DNA from: Thermodesulfovibrio sp. 3462-1
GTDB taxonomy: Bacteria; Nitrospirota; Thermodesulfovibrionia; Thermodesulfovibrionales; Thermodesulfovibrionaceae
Assembly: GCF_040451425.1 (NCBI RefSeq)
Contig: NZ_CP144374.1
Coordinates: 1,218,501-1,282,500 of the forward strand
Direction of reading: 5' to 3'
DNA length: 64,000 bases
The stretch's first letter is position 1. The number at the start of each line of letters is the position of its first letter. Made by a program: the position numbers and the translations under genes. This document shows positions 36,101 to 44,888 of this stretch, in pieces. The notes under the pieces were generated by a model. The model was given only the letters and a program-made list of their open reading frames with translations, was not told the origin of the DNA and ran no database searches.

Positions 36101-38028
36101 TTAGAATACATTATCTTACCCATATCACGAGTATCATATCCACCAAGGAAGTTCACTGCTTTTTTAAACTCTTCGTCTTCTTTTATGACTTTTAAAACTG
36201 CCTGAATTATTGGCAATTCAAGAAAATCCTGAGGAATCAAAACATCGTATCTTTCTTCAGTAATAGGAATAAAATCAAGTCCAAGAGCTTCGGCAGCGGA
36301 AAGAATGCCCAGTCCCACATCAGCTCTTCCAGTAAGCACTGCTGAAGCAACTGCCATGTGGGTGTATTCATCTCTGTCATAACCTTTTATAGCATCAGGA
36401 GATATCCCAAGTTCCTTTAAATGTTTATCAAGAAGAAGTCTTGTGCCTGAACCTGCCTGTCTGTTTATAAAAACTACATCGTCACGAGTAAGATCTTCAA
36501 ATCCTTTAATGTTTTTTGGATTACCTTTTTTAACGATAAAACCCTGAATTCTATAAACAAGATTAATAAGAACAACTTTTTTCTCTGGCAAAAGTCTTTT
36601 TATAAAAGGCACATTATACTCCCCGGTTGCTTCATCAAGAAGATGAGTCCCAGCAATATGTGCTTCACCTTTTTTAATTGCAATAAGACCTCCCATTGAA
36701 CCAACATGTGCAGATGAAAGAGTTACTTGGGGAAATCTTTTTCTTAAAAAATTATACAAAACATCAAGAGTATTATCATGACTGCCAATGCAGACTACAG
36801 TATTGTCAATCTCCTCTTTGCTACGCCATAAATAAACGGGTATCTCAGACCCCTGAGAAAATCCTTCTGAACCTCTGGGAACAACAATATATCCATCAGC
36901 TCTAACAACACTCATTAAAAGTCCTGCACCTCTTCCCATTGGAGTTACAATGTATTTATCTCCTACCCTACCCACCTTCACTCTTACAAATTCATCAACC
37001 CCTATGCTTGATGATATCTGTCTTGAAAGTATTGCCTTAAGTACTTCTTCTTTTTTTGTTGATACACCAAGATAAAGCTCTATAAGAGGTTTAACAAAAA
37101 TGTCAAAGCATAAGAAGGCTGATACAGGATAACCCGGTATTCCTAAAACTGCTTTCTCTCTAATAAATCCTGCAATAAAGGGTTTACCAGGTTTTATGGC
37201 AACACCATTTATGATAACTTCACCAAGTTCATTGATTACTTTATAAGTAAAATCTTCCTTTCCATATCCAGAACCAGCATTCAACAAAACAATGTCACAC
37301 TCGTTTAAAGCATGCAAAATTGCATTTTTTATTTTATCTTCCTCATCTGGAACTACTGAATAAATTTTAGCTTCAGCTCCCACCTCAGTTACGAGACTGC
37401 TAAGAACGGCTGAATTATACTCTATAAGCTCAGGAGGATTTGGCATTCTCTCTTTAATTGTTTCAGCGTCAATTAGTTCTGAACCTGTTGGAATTATCCC
37501 AATAACAGGCTTTCTGCGAACTTTTATCTCTGTTATTCCGCTTGCAAGCATTGCTCCAATGTCAGCAGCACGCACAACATGACTTTCAGGAATAATTAAC
37601 TCTGTTGCCACAATATCTTCTCCAATAGGTCTTACATCATTGTAAGGAGGCACAGATGCATAAATCTCTATATATCCATTCTTTATATTGACATCTTCCA
37701 CTGGTATTACTGCATCAAAATCCTCTGGAAGTGGGTCTCCTGTTTCAATCCAGTGAGCATCAACACCAATTTTGAGCCTTACTGGCTCTCTCTCAGTTGC
37801 AGTGAAAGTATCACGAGCTCTAACAGCATATCCATCCATTGCAGCAGAATGAAAATAGGGTGAGGAAAATTTCGCAAAAACAGGCTCTGCTGTGACTCTT
37901 CCTAAGGCGGATTTAACCGAAATTACTTCTGCATCAATGGGAATTGAAACCCTTTCTTTAAAAAAATTTAAAAGCCTCTGTCTTGCCTCATCCAAAGATA
38001 TAAGTTCATGAAAAACCTTCTTACCCAT
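36097..38028 (-). CDS. MoeA-type molybdopterin molybdotransferase fused to a periplasmic-binding-like domain
   Basis: Molybdenum cofactor synthesis: MoeA inserts molybdate into adenylated molybdopterin. The N-terminal ~410 residues are MoeA-like, with AMDGYAVRARD, IETGDPLPEDFDAV, the GDI-like IGIIPTGSEL strand and GSGYGKEDFTYKV. The C-terminal ~230 residues resemble a type 2 periplasmic-binding/LysR-substrate domain (GSHDNTLDVLYNFLRKRFP, INRQAGSGTRLLLD). This domain may sense molybdate or the cofactor; that is inference. Such fusions are known in archaea and anaerobic bacteria. It starts on the last base of fdhE, which fits delivery of cofactor to formate dehydrogenase. Confidence 0.88.
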   Translation of the reverse strand: MGKKVFHELISLDEARQRLLNFFKERVSIPIDAEVISVKSALGRVTAEPVFAKFSSPYFHSAAMDGYAVRARDTFTATEREPVRLKIGVDAHWIETGDPLPEDFDAVIPVEDVNIKNGYIEIYASVPPYNDVRPIGEDIVATELIIPESHVVRAADIGAMLASGITEIKVRRKPVIGIIPTGSELIDAETIKERMPNPPELIEYNSAVLSSLVTEVGAEAKIYSVVPDEEDKIKNAILHALNECDIVLLNAGSGYGKEDFTYKVINELGEVIINGVAIKPGKPFIAGFIREKAVLGIPGYPVSAFLCFDIFVKPLIELYLGVSTKKEEVLKAILSRQISSSIGVDEFVRVKVGRVGDKYIVTPMGRGAGLLMSVVRADGYIVVPRGSEGFSQGSEIPVYLWRSKEEIDNTVVCIGSHDNTLDVLYNFLRKRFPQVTLSSAHVGSMGGLIAIKKGEAHIAGTHLLDEATGEYNVPFIKRLLPEKKVVLINLVYRIQGFIVKKGNPKNIKGFEDLTRDDVVFINRQAGSGTRLLLDKHLKELGISPDAIKGYDRDEYTHMAVASAVLTGRADVGLGILSAAEALGLDFIPITEERYDVLIPQDFLELPIIQAVLKVIKEDEEFKKAVNFLGGYDTRDMGKIMYSN

Positions 38029-38765
38029 TATGCAATTGTTCTTAAACCTATAATATTTGGAGATCTTCTTATGTAGCCACGCTTCTGAACCACAATATCA
38101 AGAGGCAAACTAACCAGGTCAATTAAAAATGGATCTCTGTATTTCATATAATGATCTTCTTTAAAGCTTTTTATGTAAGTATTACATTCAAGACAGAGTT
38201 CAGCTCTTATTTCTTCATCATCAAGAAGGATTTCTATTCTGGTTGAATCTTTATTAAAACAATAGGGACATCCAATCCTGAAAAAGCTTCCTCTATGCCC
38301 ACAAAGTGGACAGATCATTATTTTTTCATTATTCTCTGTAATCATTGCAAGAGATGAATCTGTTCCACAGACTGGGCATTTTCCTGTATCCATAAAAGAT
38401 GCCTGCTCGCCTTCTTTTCTTAAAAAGACAAAAAAGGGCTTGCTTAATATAAAAAGCATTCTTTCAGCTTCTTCCTTTGAAATCTCCTCGCCTTGAACCT
38501 GAAGTGTCCACAAACTATGAGGCTCCTTAACAGGATTTTTACCGCTTTTTAAAATCTCATCCTTTAAGAACAAAACTGATTCATAGGGGATCTGAAAAAC
38601 TAATGAGAAATTTTTAAGAACAATATCAATCAATGCAGTATCGCTGTCAAGATTTAGCATTTCTTTGTCTTTTTTGCACTGTTCTGTTAAATTTTTAATT
38701 TTTCCATAAAATTCAAGGGGGCTTCGTAAATATGGTTTTTCGTTTATTACTTCTTCAATTTTCAT
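38028..38765 (-). CDS. fdhE: Formate dehydrogenase accessory protein FdhE
   Basis: A 245-residue rubredoxin-like accessory protein needed for assembly of respiratory formate dehydrogenase. The C-terminal half has four zinc/iron knuckles: C-P-V-C-G-T, C-P-L-C-G-H, C-P-Y-C and C-L-E-C. The N-terminal half is helical. The closing RSPNIIGL..A is family-like. It lies between a di-heme peroxidase (13 nt) and the MoeA fusion (overlap). The formate dehydrogenase itself is not in this window; it is often a selenoprotein, which agrees with the selenium signs here. Confidence 0.85.
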   Translation of the reverse strand: MKIEEVINEKPYLRSPLEFYGKIKNLTEQCKKDKEMLNLDSDTALIDIVLKNFSLVFQIPYESVLFLKDEILKSGKNPVKEPHSLWTLQVQGEEISKEEAERMLFILSKPFFVFLRKEGEQASFMDTGKCPVCGTDSSLAMITENNEKIMICPLCGHRGSFFRIGCPYCFNKDSTRIEILLDDEEIRAELCLECNTYIKSFKEDHYMKYRDPFLIDLVSLPLDIVVQKRGYIRRSPNIIGLRTIA

Positions 38766-38778
38766 ATCTCCTCCAGGT

Positions 38779-39906
38779 TTATGGAATTTCTGGTGGTTTT
38801 ATATTCAAATCATCACCAGATAGAGCTTCCACAAGAAAGGTTTTCAGTGCTTTCTTTTCATCATCAGTTAAATTAAGAGGTTTCAACACCTTATTCCCCT
38901 TTCCTCCGCCTTTATTAAAGAAATCAATTACCTCGTCAAGGCTCTTAAATATACCATTATGCATATAAGGTGCAGTTTTTGCAACTTCTCTTAAGGTAGG
39001 AGTTTTAAAAGCTTTGTAATCCTTTTTTTTCTTCGTTTTAAAGTATCTTCCAAGGTCCTCTTTTACATTCATGTAGTCTGGATATCTATTAATTTTAGCC
39101 ACATAGCGCCTTGTAGTTATAAACTTTGGCTCATTAACATATTTTGGATTTTCTGGAACCTCCAAAGCATGAAATTCCTGATCACTGAGATAAGCTCCAT
39201 AATGGCATTCTATACATTTTCCTTTTCCTGTAAAGATTTTAAGTCCCTTTTTAGCTTCTGCAGTTAATGCATTTTCATCTCCCCTTAAATAACGGTCAAT
39301 TGGTGCATTTCTCGATATTAGCGTTCTTTCAAAGGCTGCAATTGCTTTTGCAATAAGTTTTATATTTACATCATTACCAAAAATTCTCTTAAAGGCTTCT
39401 CTGTATTCAGGAACAATTCTTATTTCTTCCTCTAAAAAATCAAGATTCTGGTTCATTTCAAAAGGTGACATAATTGGAAACTCTGCCTGTTCTTCAAGAG
39501 TCTTTGCTCTTCCATCCCAGAAAAGATATTTTGCATAGGCTACATTCATTAAAGTAGGAGCATTTCTGAAGTTTCTTGTTGTTGGATAACTGAGAGATAT
39601 TTCAGAACCATCTGTAAATGCTTTTTCAGGATCATGGCAATTGGCACAGCTTGTAGTTGCATCTCCTGAAAGTCTTCGGTCAAAGAAAAGCTTTTTACCA
39701 AGTTCAATTTTCTCTGAAGTCATTGGATTGTCCTTTGGAACAGGTGGAGGAGGAAGGGGTTCAAGTTGTTTTTTCTTTTTGTCAGAGGCAAAGCCTTCAA
39801 TATGGAAATAGATAAAAAAAACAAAAATAGCGCAGAGAAAGTAAATGATGCTATTTTTTAGTAGCACTTTTAAGTTCTTGTAAAATAATTTCCTTGAAAT
39901 AATCAT
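38779..39906 (-). CDS. Di-heme cytochrome c peroxidase (CcpA/MauG family)
   Basis: Periplasmic peroxidase reducing H2O2 with electrons from c-type cytochromes. 375 residues with an N-terminal hydrophobic anchor or signal (about 18-40) and a Pro-rich linker. Two heme c sites are seen: C-A-N-C-H (87-91) in the peroxidatic half and C-I-E-C-H (about 230) in the electron-entry half. FDRRLSGDATTSCANCHDPE, split as FDRRLSGDATTS and CANCHDPE, FRNAPTLMNVAY and TPTLREVAKTAPYMHNG are family signatures. Its start overlaps the end of the candidate selenoprotein gene by 56 nt, so the two are translationally linked, suggesting a shared redox or oxidative-stress role. Confidence 0.92.
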   Translation of the reverse strand: MIISRKLFYKNLKVLLKNSIIYFLCAIFVFFIYFHIEGFASDKKKKQLEPLPPPPVPKDNPMTSEKIELGKKLFFDRRLSGDATTSCANCHDPEKAFTDGSEISLSYPTTRNFRNAPTLMNVAYAKYLFWDGRAKTLEEQAEFPIMSPFEMNQNLDFLEEEIRIVPEYREAFKRIFGNDVNIKLIAKAIAAFERTLISRNAPIDRYLRGDENALTAEAKKGLKIFTGKGKCIECHYGAYLSDQEFHALEVPENPKYVNEPKFITTRRYVAKINRYPDYMNVKEDLGRYFKTKKKKDYKAFKTPTLREVAKTAPYMHNGIFKSLDEVIDFFNKGGGKGNKVLKPLNLTDDEKKALKTFLVEALSGDDLNIKPPEIP

Positions 39907-40453
39907 AGTCTCTTACTCCAAGAATTTTTAATCCATTGATATAAAAAGCAGGAGTTACATAAAGTTCCATCTCCTTGGCAAGTTTCAAATCTCTTTCAAT
40001 AATTGAAGCACCTTCTTGATTGTCTATTGCCTTTATAAATTTTTCAATATCAAGATTGAGTTCTTTTGCATATGCTATTAAAGATTCCCTGTCAAGCTTT
40101 GGAGATCTTTTTATTAATAATTCATGCATTTCAGCAAATTTTCCCTGCTTCCATGCTTCAACTGCGGCCTCTGCTGCAACTCTTGAATAATCTCTGTAGC
40201 GATATGGGAAAAACTTAATCACAAGTTTTACCTTTCCTGTAAACTCTTTAACCAATCCTTCGATGGTCGGACCGACCTCAACACAATGCGGTCATTGATA
40301 GTCAATAAATTCAACAATGGTAACGGGTGCATTCTCATATCCAATATAAGGTGATTCTTCCAGAGGCAAACTGTATCTTTTTTCAGCTGCAAAAGAACTG
40401 GATAAAATAGATAAAACTAACAAAATCAACAAAAGCTGTTTAATAATTTTCAT
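39851..40453 (-). CDS. DsbA-like thioredoxin-fold protein, candidate selenoprotein (UPHC)
   Basis: Exported thioredoxin-fold oxidoreductase of 200 residues if the in-frame UGA at 40294-40292 (codon 54) is read as selenocysteine. The frame from ATG 40453 gives a signal peptide (KQLLLILLVLSILSSSFAA), then ENAPVTIVEFIDYQ, UGA, PHCVEVGPTIEGL and an uninterrupted DsbA fold (VKFFPYRYRDY-like segment, ELNLDIEKFIKAID, VTPAFYING with the cis-Pro). The UGA sits exactly where the first Cys of the CPHC active site belongs. A hairpin at 40281-40260 has SECIS-like placement. The part after the UGA alone (from 40255) would lack signal and active site. A nonsense mutation of TGC/TGT is the alternative. Confidence 0.8.
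40260..40281 (-). promoter_or_regulatory. Candidate bacterial SECIS element
   Basis: Downstream of UGA 40294-40292, bases +15 to +27 form GGUCG-GUC-CGACC, a perfect 5-bp stem with a G-first apical loop. With a bulged A the stem extends by A-U, G-C, U-G and U-A to 9 bp. The loop begins 20 nt after the UGA, within the usual 16-37 nt window for bacterial SECIS. Confidence 0.65.
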
Positions 40454-40489
40454 ATTTTTTCTCCTAGTGTTTAATTATAACACATTTAA

Positions 40490-41596
40490 TCATACAATAT
40501 CAGTCTCGTAAATTCGCAAAGTTTTATACCTACGGGCATTAATTATCTGGGTCAGATTAATTGTATCAAAGTTATCTTCAAGAATCCACGAAAATTCAAC
40601 TTTTTTAAAGCCATATTTTCTGGCACCCTTGAAAGCTTCCCTGAGCATTATTGATTCCACTCCTTTGTGTCTCATCTCTTTTTTTACTCCAAAAAGAAGA
40701 AGCCTTATTGATTGAATTTTCCTTCTGTAATACAGAGCCTTAATTATTGCCCATGGCGTAAGTCTTCCTTTTATTTTTCTTAATACTTCATTAAAATCAG
40801 GAATGGCACCAAAAAAACCAACAGGCTTACCTTCTTTTTCAGCAACAATAACCAATTCTGGCAAAGCTATTGGCTTTAGCTTTTCAGCCATGTAATCAAT
40901 TTCTTCCTTTGTTATAGGAATAAATCCCCAATTTGAAGCCCATGCTTCATTATAAACTTCCATGAATGCATAAAGCTCTTCAGTTAAATTTTTTAATTTC
41001 ACTGTTCTTGCCATGATTCCCTGTTTTTCAGCAAACTGTGCGATTCTTTCAATATTTGAAGGAAGCATCTCAGGAACATCAGCTAAAAAACAGTAAAGAT
41101 CCTTTGCCTTTTTCATTCCATAGGATTCAGCAAGACTGTTGTAATATGGTGGATTATAGGGAATCATTATCATCGAAGGACAATCAAATCCTTCATAAAG
41201 AAATCCGCATTCTTCATTTGTTGAAAGATTCATTGGACCACGCATTATGGAAAGATTATTTTCTTTAAGAAACTCCTTTGCTTTATTAAATAAGGCATTT
41301 GCAACAGCCTGGTCATTTATGCACTCAAAAAGACCAAAAAAGCCTACATTGTCCTTATGATATTCAAGATGAGCATAATTAACTATGGCAGCGATTCTTC
41401 CTGCAGGTTTTCCATCCTTGTAAGCAATATAAAATTTAGCCTTTGCTCTTTTAAAAAAAGGATTTTTCGCAGTAAGATGCTCTATCTGATCTTTAATTAA
41501 TGGAGAAGCGTAAAAGGAATCCTCTTTATAAAGTTTCAATGGCAGGGTTACGAATTCTCTGAGCTGTTTCTTATTTATAATTTCTTTTATTTCCAA
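40490..41596 (-). CDS. GNAT-type N-acetyltransferase domain protein
   Basis: A 368-residue uncharacterised protein with two GNAT-like halves. AKFYIAYKDGKPAGRIAAIVNYAHLEYH, here in part YIAYKDGKPAGRIAAIVN, and FFGLFECINDQAVANALF lie near residues 53-105. A C-terminal half has VIVAEKEGKPVGFFGAIPD and GVKKEMRHKGVESIMLREA, an acetyl-CoA-binding Q/RxxGxG/A-like loop. Related proteins are common in anaerobes (YghO-like) with no known substrate. It lies upstream of the selenoprotein group on the same strand, 37 nt away. Confidence 0.7.
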   Translation of the reverse strand: MEIKEIINKKQLREFVTLPLKLYKEDSFYASPLIKDQIEHLTAKNPFFKRAKAKFYIAYKDGKPAGRIAAIVNYAHLEYHKDNVGFFGLFECINDQAVANALFNKAKEFLKENNLSIMRGPMNLSTNEECGFLYEGFDCPSMIMIPYNPPYYNSLAESYGMKKAKDLYCFLADVPEMLPSNIERIAQFAEKQGIMARTVKLKNLTEELYAFMEVYNEAWASNWGFIPITKEEIDYMAEKLKPIALPELVIVAEKEGKPVGFFGAIPDFNEVLRKIKGRLTPWAIIKALYYRRKIQSIRLLLFGVKKEMRHKGVESIMLREAFKGARKYGFKKVEFSWILEDNFDTINLTQIINARRYKTLRIYETDIV

Positions 41597-41834
41597 AGCC
41601 CTTCATCCAGAAAAACTTTTTAAGCTCCAATCCTGCACAGGATATAATTAAAGTGTAAATTTCATTACCTTTTATTGTCAATATAAACATTTGAAACTGA
41701 TGAAAGAGGTTGTTTCTTACAAATGCTTTTGAACTTTGTGTTAAAAAGGGAATCCCTGAGTTCAGAGGCTGAGACAAGTAAGGTATAAGAGCTGCTTATC
41801 TGAAATCTCTTTTTCTTTATTCGGTATTTTAGGC

Positions 41835-41840
41835 TATAAT
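41835..41840 (+). promoter_or_regulatory. -10 box of the IMPase-like gene
   Basis: A perfect TATAAT ends 8 nt before ATG 41849, with no Shine-Dalgarno, predicting a leaderless mRNA. The -35 is weak. The rest of the 252-bp gap (41597-41848) shows no gene or RNA that I can recognise. Confidence 0.5.
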
Positions 41841-41848
41841 AAAAGCTT

Positions 41849-42631
41849 ATGGAGATAGAGTTTTTAAGAGACATCGGACAAAGACTGTTTAAAGAAATCT
41901 CTCTATTTAAGCCTCAGTTCAATACAACTGCCTTGGGAAGAGGTGCCTCGGGAGATACCACATTTCCCATTGATAAATTGGCTGAAGACAGAATAATTGA
42001 GGCATTTGAAAAAGCAGGCGCCAAAATTAATATAATTTCCGAGGAAAGAGGCTCAAAACTAATACAGGAAAATTATCCAAGCCTTATAATTGACCCAATT
42101 GATGGTAGTAAAAACGCTGTATCAGGCATTCCATTTTTTTCTACATCAATTGCAATAGCTGAGGGAGAAACTTTAAAAAGTCTTAAATTAGGTTACATAA
42201 TAAACCTCGTAAATGGTGATGAATTCTGGGCTAAAAGAGATGAGGGCGCTTTTTTCAATGGACAGAGGATTAAAACCAGAGACAATACAATGCCTGTAAT
42301 AATTGCCTTTGAAGCATCAACTCCACATAATGCTGTAAAGCAAATTCTTCCTGTACTGAAAATCGCAAACAGAGTAAGATGTTTTGGAAGCACTGCCTTG
42401 GATCTTGCATATCTTTCCCGAGGAGCTTTGAGCATATTCATTGTTCCAACACCATCAAGAATATTTGATTTTTCAGCAGGTGTGTTAATCGCAAAAGAAT
42501 CCTCTGCAATCGTCACAGACATTGAAGGTAATTCAATTGAAAATCTGAAAATTGCCTTTAATACGAAAACAACCCTGTTAGTTTCTGCCAATGAAACACT
42601 TCATAAAAAAGCTCTGGATTTAATAAAATAA
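41849..42631 (+). CDS. Inositol monophosphatase family protein
   Basis: A 260-residue Mg2+-dependent sugar phosphatase. Metal-site motifs are EERGS (about 64-68), I-D-P-I-D-G-S-K-N (about 82-90) and the C-terminal F-D-F-S-A-G, equivalent to the W-D-x-A-G motif but with Phe and Ser. Members hydrolyse inositol-1-phosphate, fructose-1,6-bisphosphate or NADP-like substrates; this divergent archaeal/fructose bisphosphatase-like form cannot be assigned further. The CDF transporter begins 3 nt after its stop. Confidence 0.85.
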   Translation: MEIEFLRDIGQRLFKEISLFKPQFNTTALGRGASGDTTFPIDKLAEDRIIEAFEKAGAKINIISEERGSKLIQENYPSLIIDPIDGSKNAVSGIPFFSTSIAIAEGETLKSLKLGYIINLVNGDEFWAKRDEGAFFNGQRIKTRDNTMPVIIAFEASTPHNAVKQILPVLKIANRVRCFGSTALDLAYLSRGALSIFIVPTPSRIFDFSAGVLIAKESSAIVTDIEGNSIENLKIAFNTKTTLLVSANETLHKKALDLIK

Positions 42632-42634
42632 ACA

Positions 42635-43525
42635 GTGAAGCACTCATCTATGAAAAAATTGTCTTTCGCTGTCGGAATAACTTTTTTTATTTTCATTGTT
42701 GAGATTATCGGTGGACTAATAAGTAATAGTCTTGCTCTGTTCAGTGATGCTGGACATGTTTTTACAGATGCTTTTGCATTGATTTTAAGCCTTATTGCCT
42801 CAATTATTACTAAAAAACCATCTGGCAGAAAAGCTACCTATGGATATCATAAAATTGGAATACTTGCCGCATTTATAAATGGAGTAAGTCTTATTGTAAT
42901 TGCCGGTTTGATATTTTTTGAAGGTTATCAAAGACTGCTTAATCCTCCAAAAATTGACTCTGATATAATGCTTCCTGTAGCAGTATTTGGTTTTCTGGGA
43001 AATCTTCTTATGGCGTGGATTCTTGGGCACAGGCACGAAGATTTAAATATTAAAAGTGCGTGGTTACATGTAATTGGAGATACTATATCATCAGCAGGTG
43101 TCATTATAGGAGGCTTAATTATAAAATACACAGACTGGCTAATAATTGATCCAATAATAAGCTGGTTTATAGGCTTTATTATAATTACTGGAGGAGTAAG
43201 AGTTATTAAAGATTCCCTCTGGATTTTTCTTGATTTTGTTCCAAAGGGATTTGATGTGGAGGAAATAACAGAGAAAATTAAAAAAATTAAAGGAATTATT
43301 GATATTCATGATATTCATATCTGGTCAATTGGTTACGGTGTTCCAGCCTTTTCAGCTCATGTGGTAGTTGATAATCAGCTTTTAAGTGAAGCTGATAAAA
43401 TAAGAAAAAAGATTGAAAAGGAACTGGTGAGCATAGGCATTAAACACAGTGTCATTCAAGTAGAATGTATTAAGTGCGAAAATAGTTCAATTTATTGTAA
43501 TTTTGAAAATCATAAACACCACTGA
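42635..43525 (+). CDS. Cation diffusion facilitator transporter (CzcD-like)
   Basis: Metal2+/H+ antiporter, 296 residues, probably exporting Zn2+ or similar ions. Six helices are visible, with the metal-site segment ALFSDAGHVFTDAFAL (helix 2) and SAWLHVIGDTISSAGVI (helix 5), both with H/D pairs typical of zinc-type CDFs. The C-terminal cytoplasmic domain has IHDIHIWSIGYGVPAFSAHV. The tail CIKCENSSIYCNFENHKHH is Cys/His-rich. The start is GTG 42635 or ATG 42650. The 3' end overlaps the convergent Cys-rich gene by 56 nt. Confidence 0.9.
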   Translation: MKHSSMKKLSFAVGITFFIFIVEIIGGLISNSLALFSDAGHVFTDAFALILSLIASIITKKPSGRKATYGYHKIGILAAFINGVSLIVIAGLIFFEGYQRLLNPPKIDSDIMLPVAVFGFLGNLLMAWILGHRHEDLNIKSAWLHVIGDTISSAGVIIGGLIIKYTDWLIIDPIISWFIGFIIITGGVRVIKDSLWIFLDFVPKGFDVEEITEKIKKIKGIIDIHDIHIWSIGYGVPAFSAHVVVDNQLLSEADKIRKKIEKELVSIGIKHSVIQVECIKCENSSIYCNFENHKHH

Positions 43526-43991
43526 ATTTTTTAAGCATTTGTTCAACCTGAAACTGAAGGTTTAAATGAAGCCCTTCCAGTTGCCTGAGTTTTTTTAGTT
43601 TTTCCAGTGGAATCTGTTCTTTGATTTTATCACAGATGAAATTTATACAAAAGGCATCTCTTGCAAAGAGGACACATCCTGATTCATTAAGAAAAAGACA
43701 CATGTCAGGAAATTCAGGTTCCTCGGGAATTTTTACTCCATACAGGAGATTTATTAAAAGAAGCTCGTCAGAGTACTTAAATTCTATATTCTTTCCGCAA
43801 CAGGCTTTACCTTCCTTCCCACATTGAGCACATATTAAACTCATTCCACAGACAGTTCGTTCTCTGTTTTCCTGAATGATAAATTCTTTTAGCTGATTAA
43901 GTAGCGGTTGTATTCTGGATAACTGTCCTTTTGTCTCAAGTTCTTTTATCCTGTTTTTTAAATCTTCTATTTTTTCAGTTATAAGATGCAT
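43470..43991 (-). CDS. Cysteine-rich protein of unknown function
   Basis: A 173-residue protein I do not recognise by name. An N-terminal coiled coil (about 1-42) precedes a Cys-rich core: ICAQCGKEGKACCGKNIEF, then DMCLFLNESGCVLFARDAFC and FICDKIKEQIP, with about nine Cys in 75 residues. The pattern resembles putative metal-binding YkgJ-type proteins (Cx2C...CC...C). The C-terminal ~40 residues are again helical. Coding appears real from the conserved-looking Cys spacing and clean frame, although it overlaps the CDF gene by 56 nt at the 3' end. Confidence 0.65.
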   Translation of the reverse strand: MHLITEKIEDLKNRIKELETKGQLSRIQPLLNQLKEFIIQENRERTVCGMSLICAQCGKEGKACCGKNIEFKYSDELLLINLLYGVKIPEEPEFPDMCLFLNESGCVLFARDAFCINFICDKIKEQIPLEKLKKLRQLEGLHLNLQFQVEQMLKKFSGVYDFQNYNKLNYFRT

Positions 43992-44038
43992 AAATAATTT
44001 TAACCTGTGAGCATCTTCAATTATGATAAAATATTTAA

Positions 44039-44887
44039 ATGCAGAGTTTAATTATAATTATTTTATTGCTTCTTCCATCTCTTATTTTTGCCAGTGAATC
44101 AGCCTATGTTTTTGTTATTGACGAAAACTATAATCCAGTGCAAGGTTATAAACTCCTTGAAACTCAGAGAGATGATATTTATATCAGTAAGATAGAACCT
44201 ATAAAAAAATGGATTACTACTTTGCGTTCGCAATTAATTGTTGTACAGGATGGTTATATTTATCCTGTAAGAGATTCCATTATTGTGGATAAAAAAAAGG
44301 GAATTGCATTGCTACTGATTGATTTTTCACAGAGAAAACCTCTTTATTTTAATCCAGAAGAATTTTTAATTGACAGAGACATAAATGTGCTCATTGCAAA
44401 TAAAAAGGTAACCTATTTAAAAGTTAAAACCCTATTTCCTTCAGAAATAAAGAAAGAAGCCAAAAAAGGAAAAATTTCTGATTATACTGCTTTAGCTGAA
44501 CAATACGAAAAAACAGGGCAGTGGAACATGGCTTTATCAGTTTATGAAGACATACTCAAACAAAAGCAAGAGAGCAACATTATAAATAAAATTGGTGTTC
44601 TTTATTACCGTCTTGGCAATTTTAAGAAAGCAAGGGAATACTTTCAGATGCTTTCAAAGGATGAAAAGACTATTGCGAGGCTTGTTGGAATCTGTATTAT
44701 TGAGAAAGATTTTGAAGAAGCTTTAAAACTTATCAATAACTCAGGCTTAAATTCTGCTTATATGCATTATCTTAAAGGTATTATTTATTATTTAATCGGC
44801 AATAAAGATAGAGCTTACATAGAAGTCTTCATGCTCATTCCTCTGAACAATGAACTTGCTCAAAACCTCAGAGATCTTCTGAGATAG
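44039..44887 (+). CDS. Exported TPR-containing protein
   Basis: A 282-residue hypothetical protein with a signal peptide (SLIIIILLLLPSLIFASES). A beta-rich segment follows (about 20-135), then two or three tetratricopeptide repeats (about 155-270): YTALAEQYEKTGQWNMALSVYE, here in part ALAEQYEKTGQWNMALS, and IGVLYYRLGNFKKAREYF. TPRs mediate protein contacts; the specific role is unknown. A TATGAT-like box lies 11 nt before the ATG, without a Shine-Dalgarno. It ends 1 nt before the convergent Pif1 gene. Confidence 0.75.
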   Translation: MQSLIIIILLLLPSLIFASESAYVFVIDENYNPVQGYKLLETQRDDIYISKIEPIKKWITTLRSQLIVVQDGYIYPVRDSIIVDKKKGIALLLIDFSQRKPLYFNPEEFLIDRDINVLIANKKVTYLKVKTLFPSEIKKEAKKGKISDYTALAEQYEKTGQWNMALSVYEDILKQKQESNIINKIGVLYYRLGNFKKAREYFQMLSKDEKTIARLVGICIIEKDFEEALKLINNSGLNSAYMHYLKGIIYYLIGNKDRAYIEVFMLIPLNNELAQNLRDLLR

Positions 44888-44888
44888 G

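Noticed and set aside
41597-41848. Possible small gene or RNA in the gap before the IMPase-like gene
   Set aside because: Short ORFs here lack ribosome sites and protein-like composition; only a -10 box could be supported.
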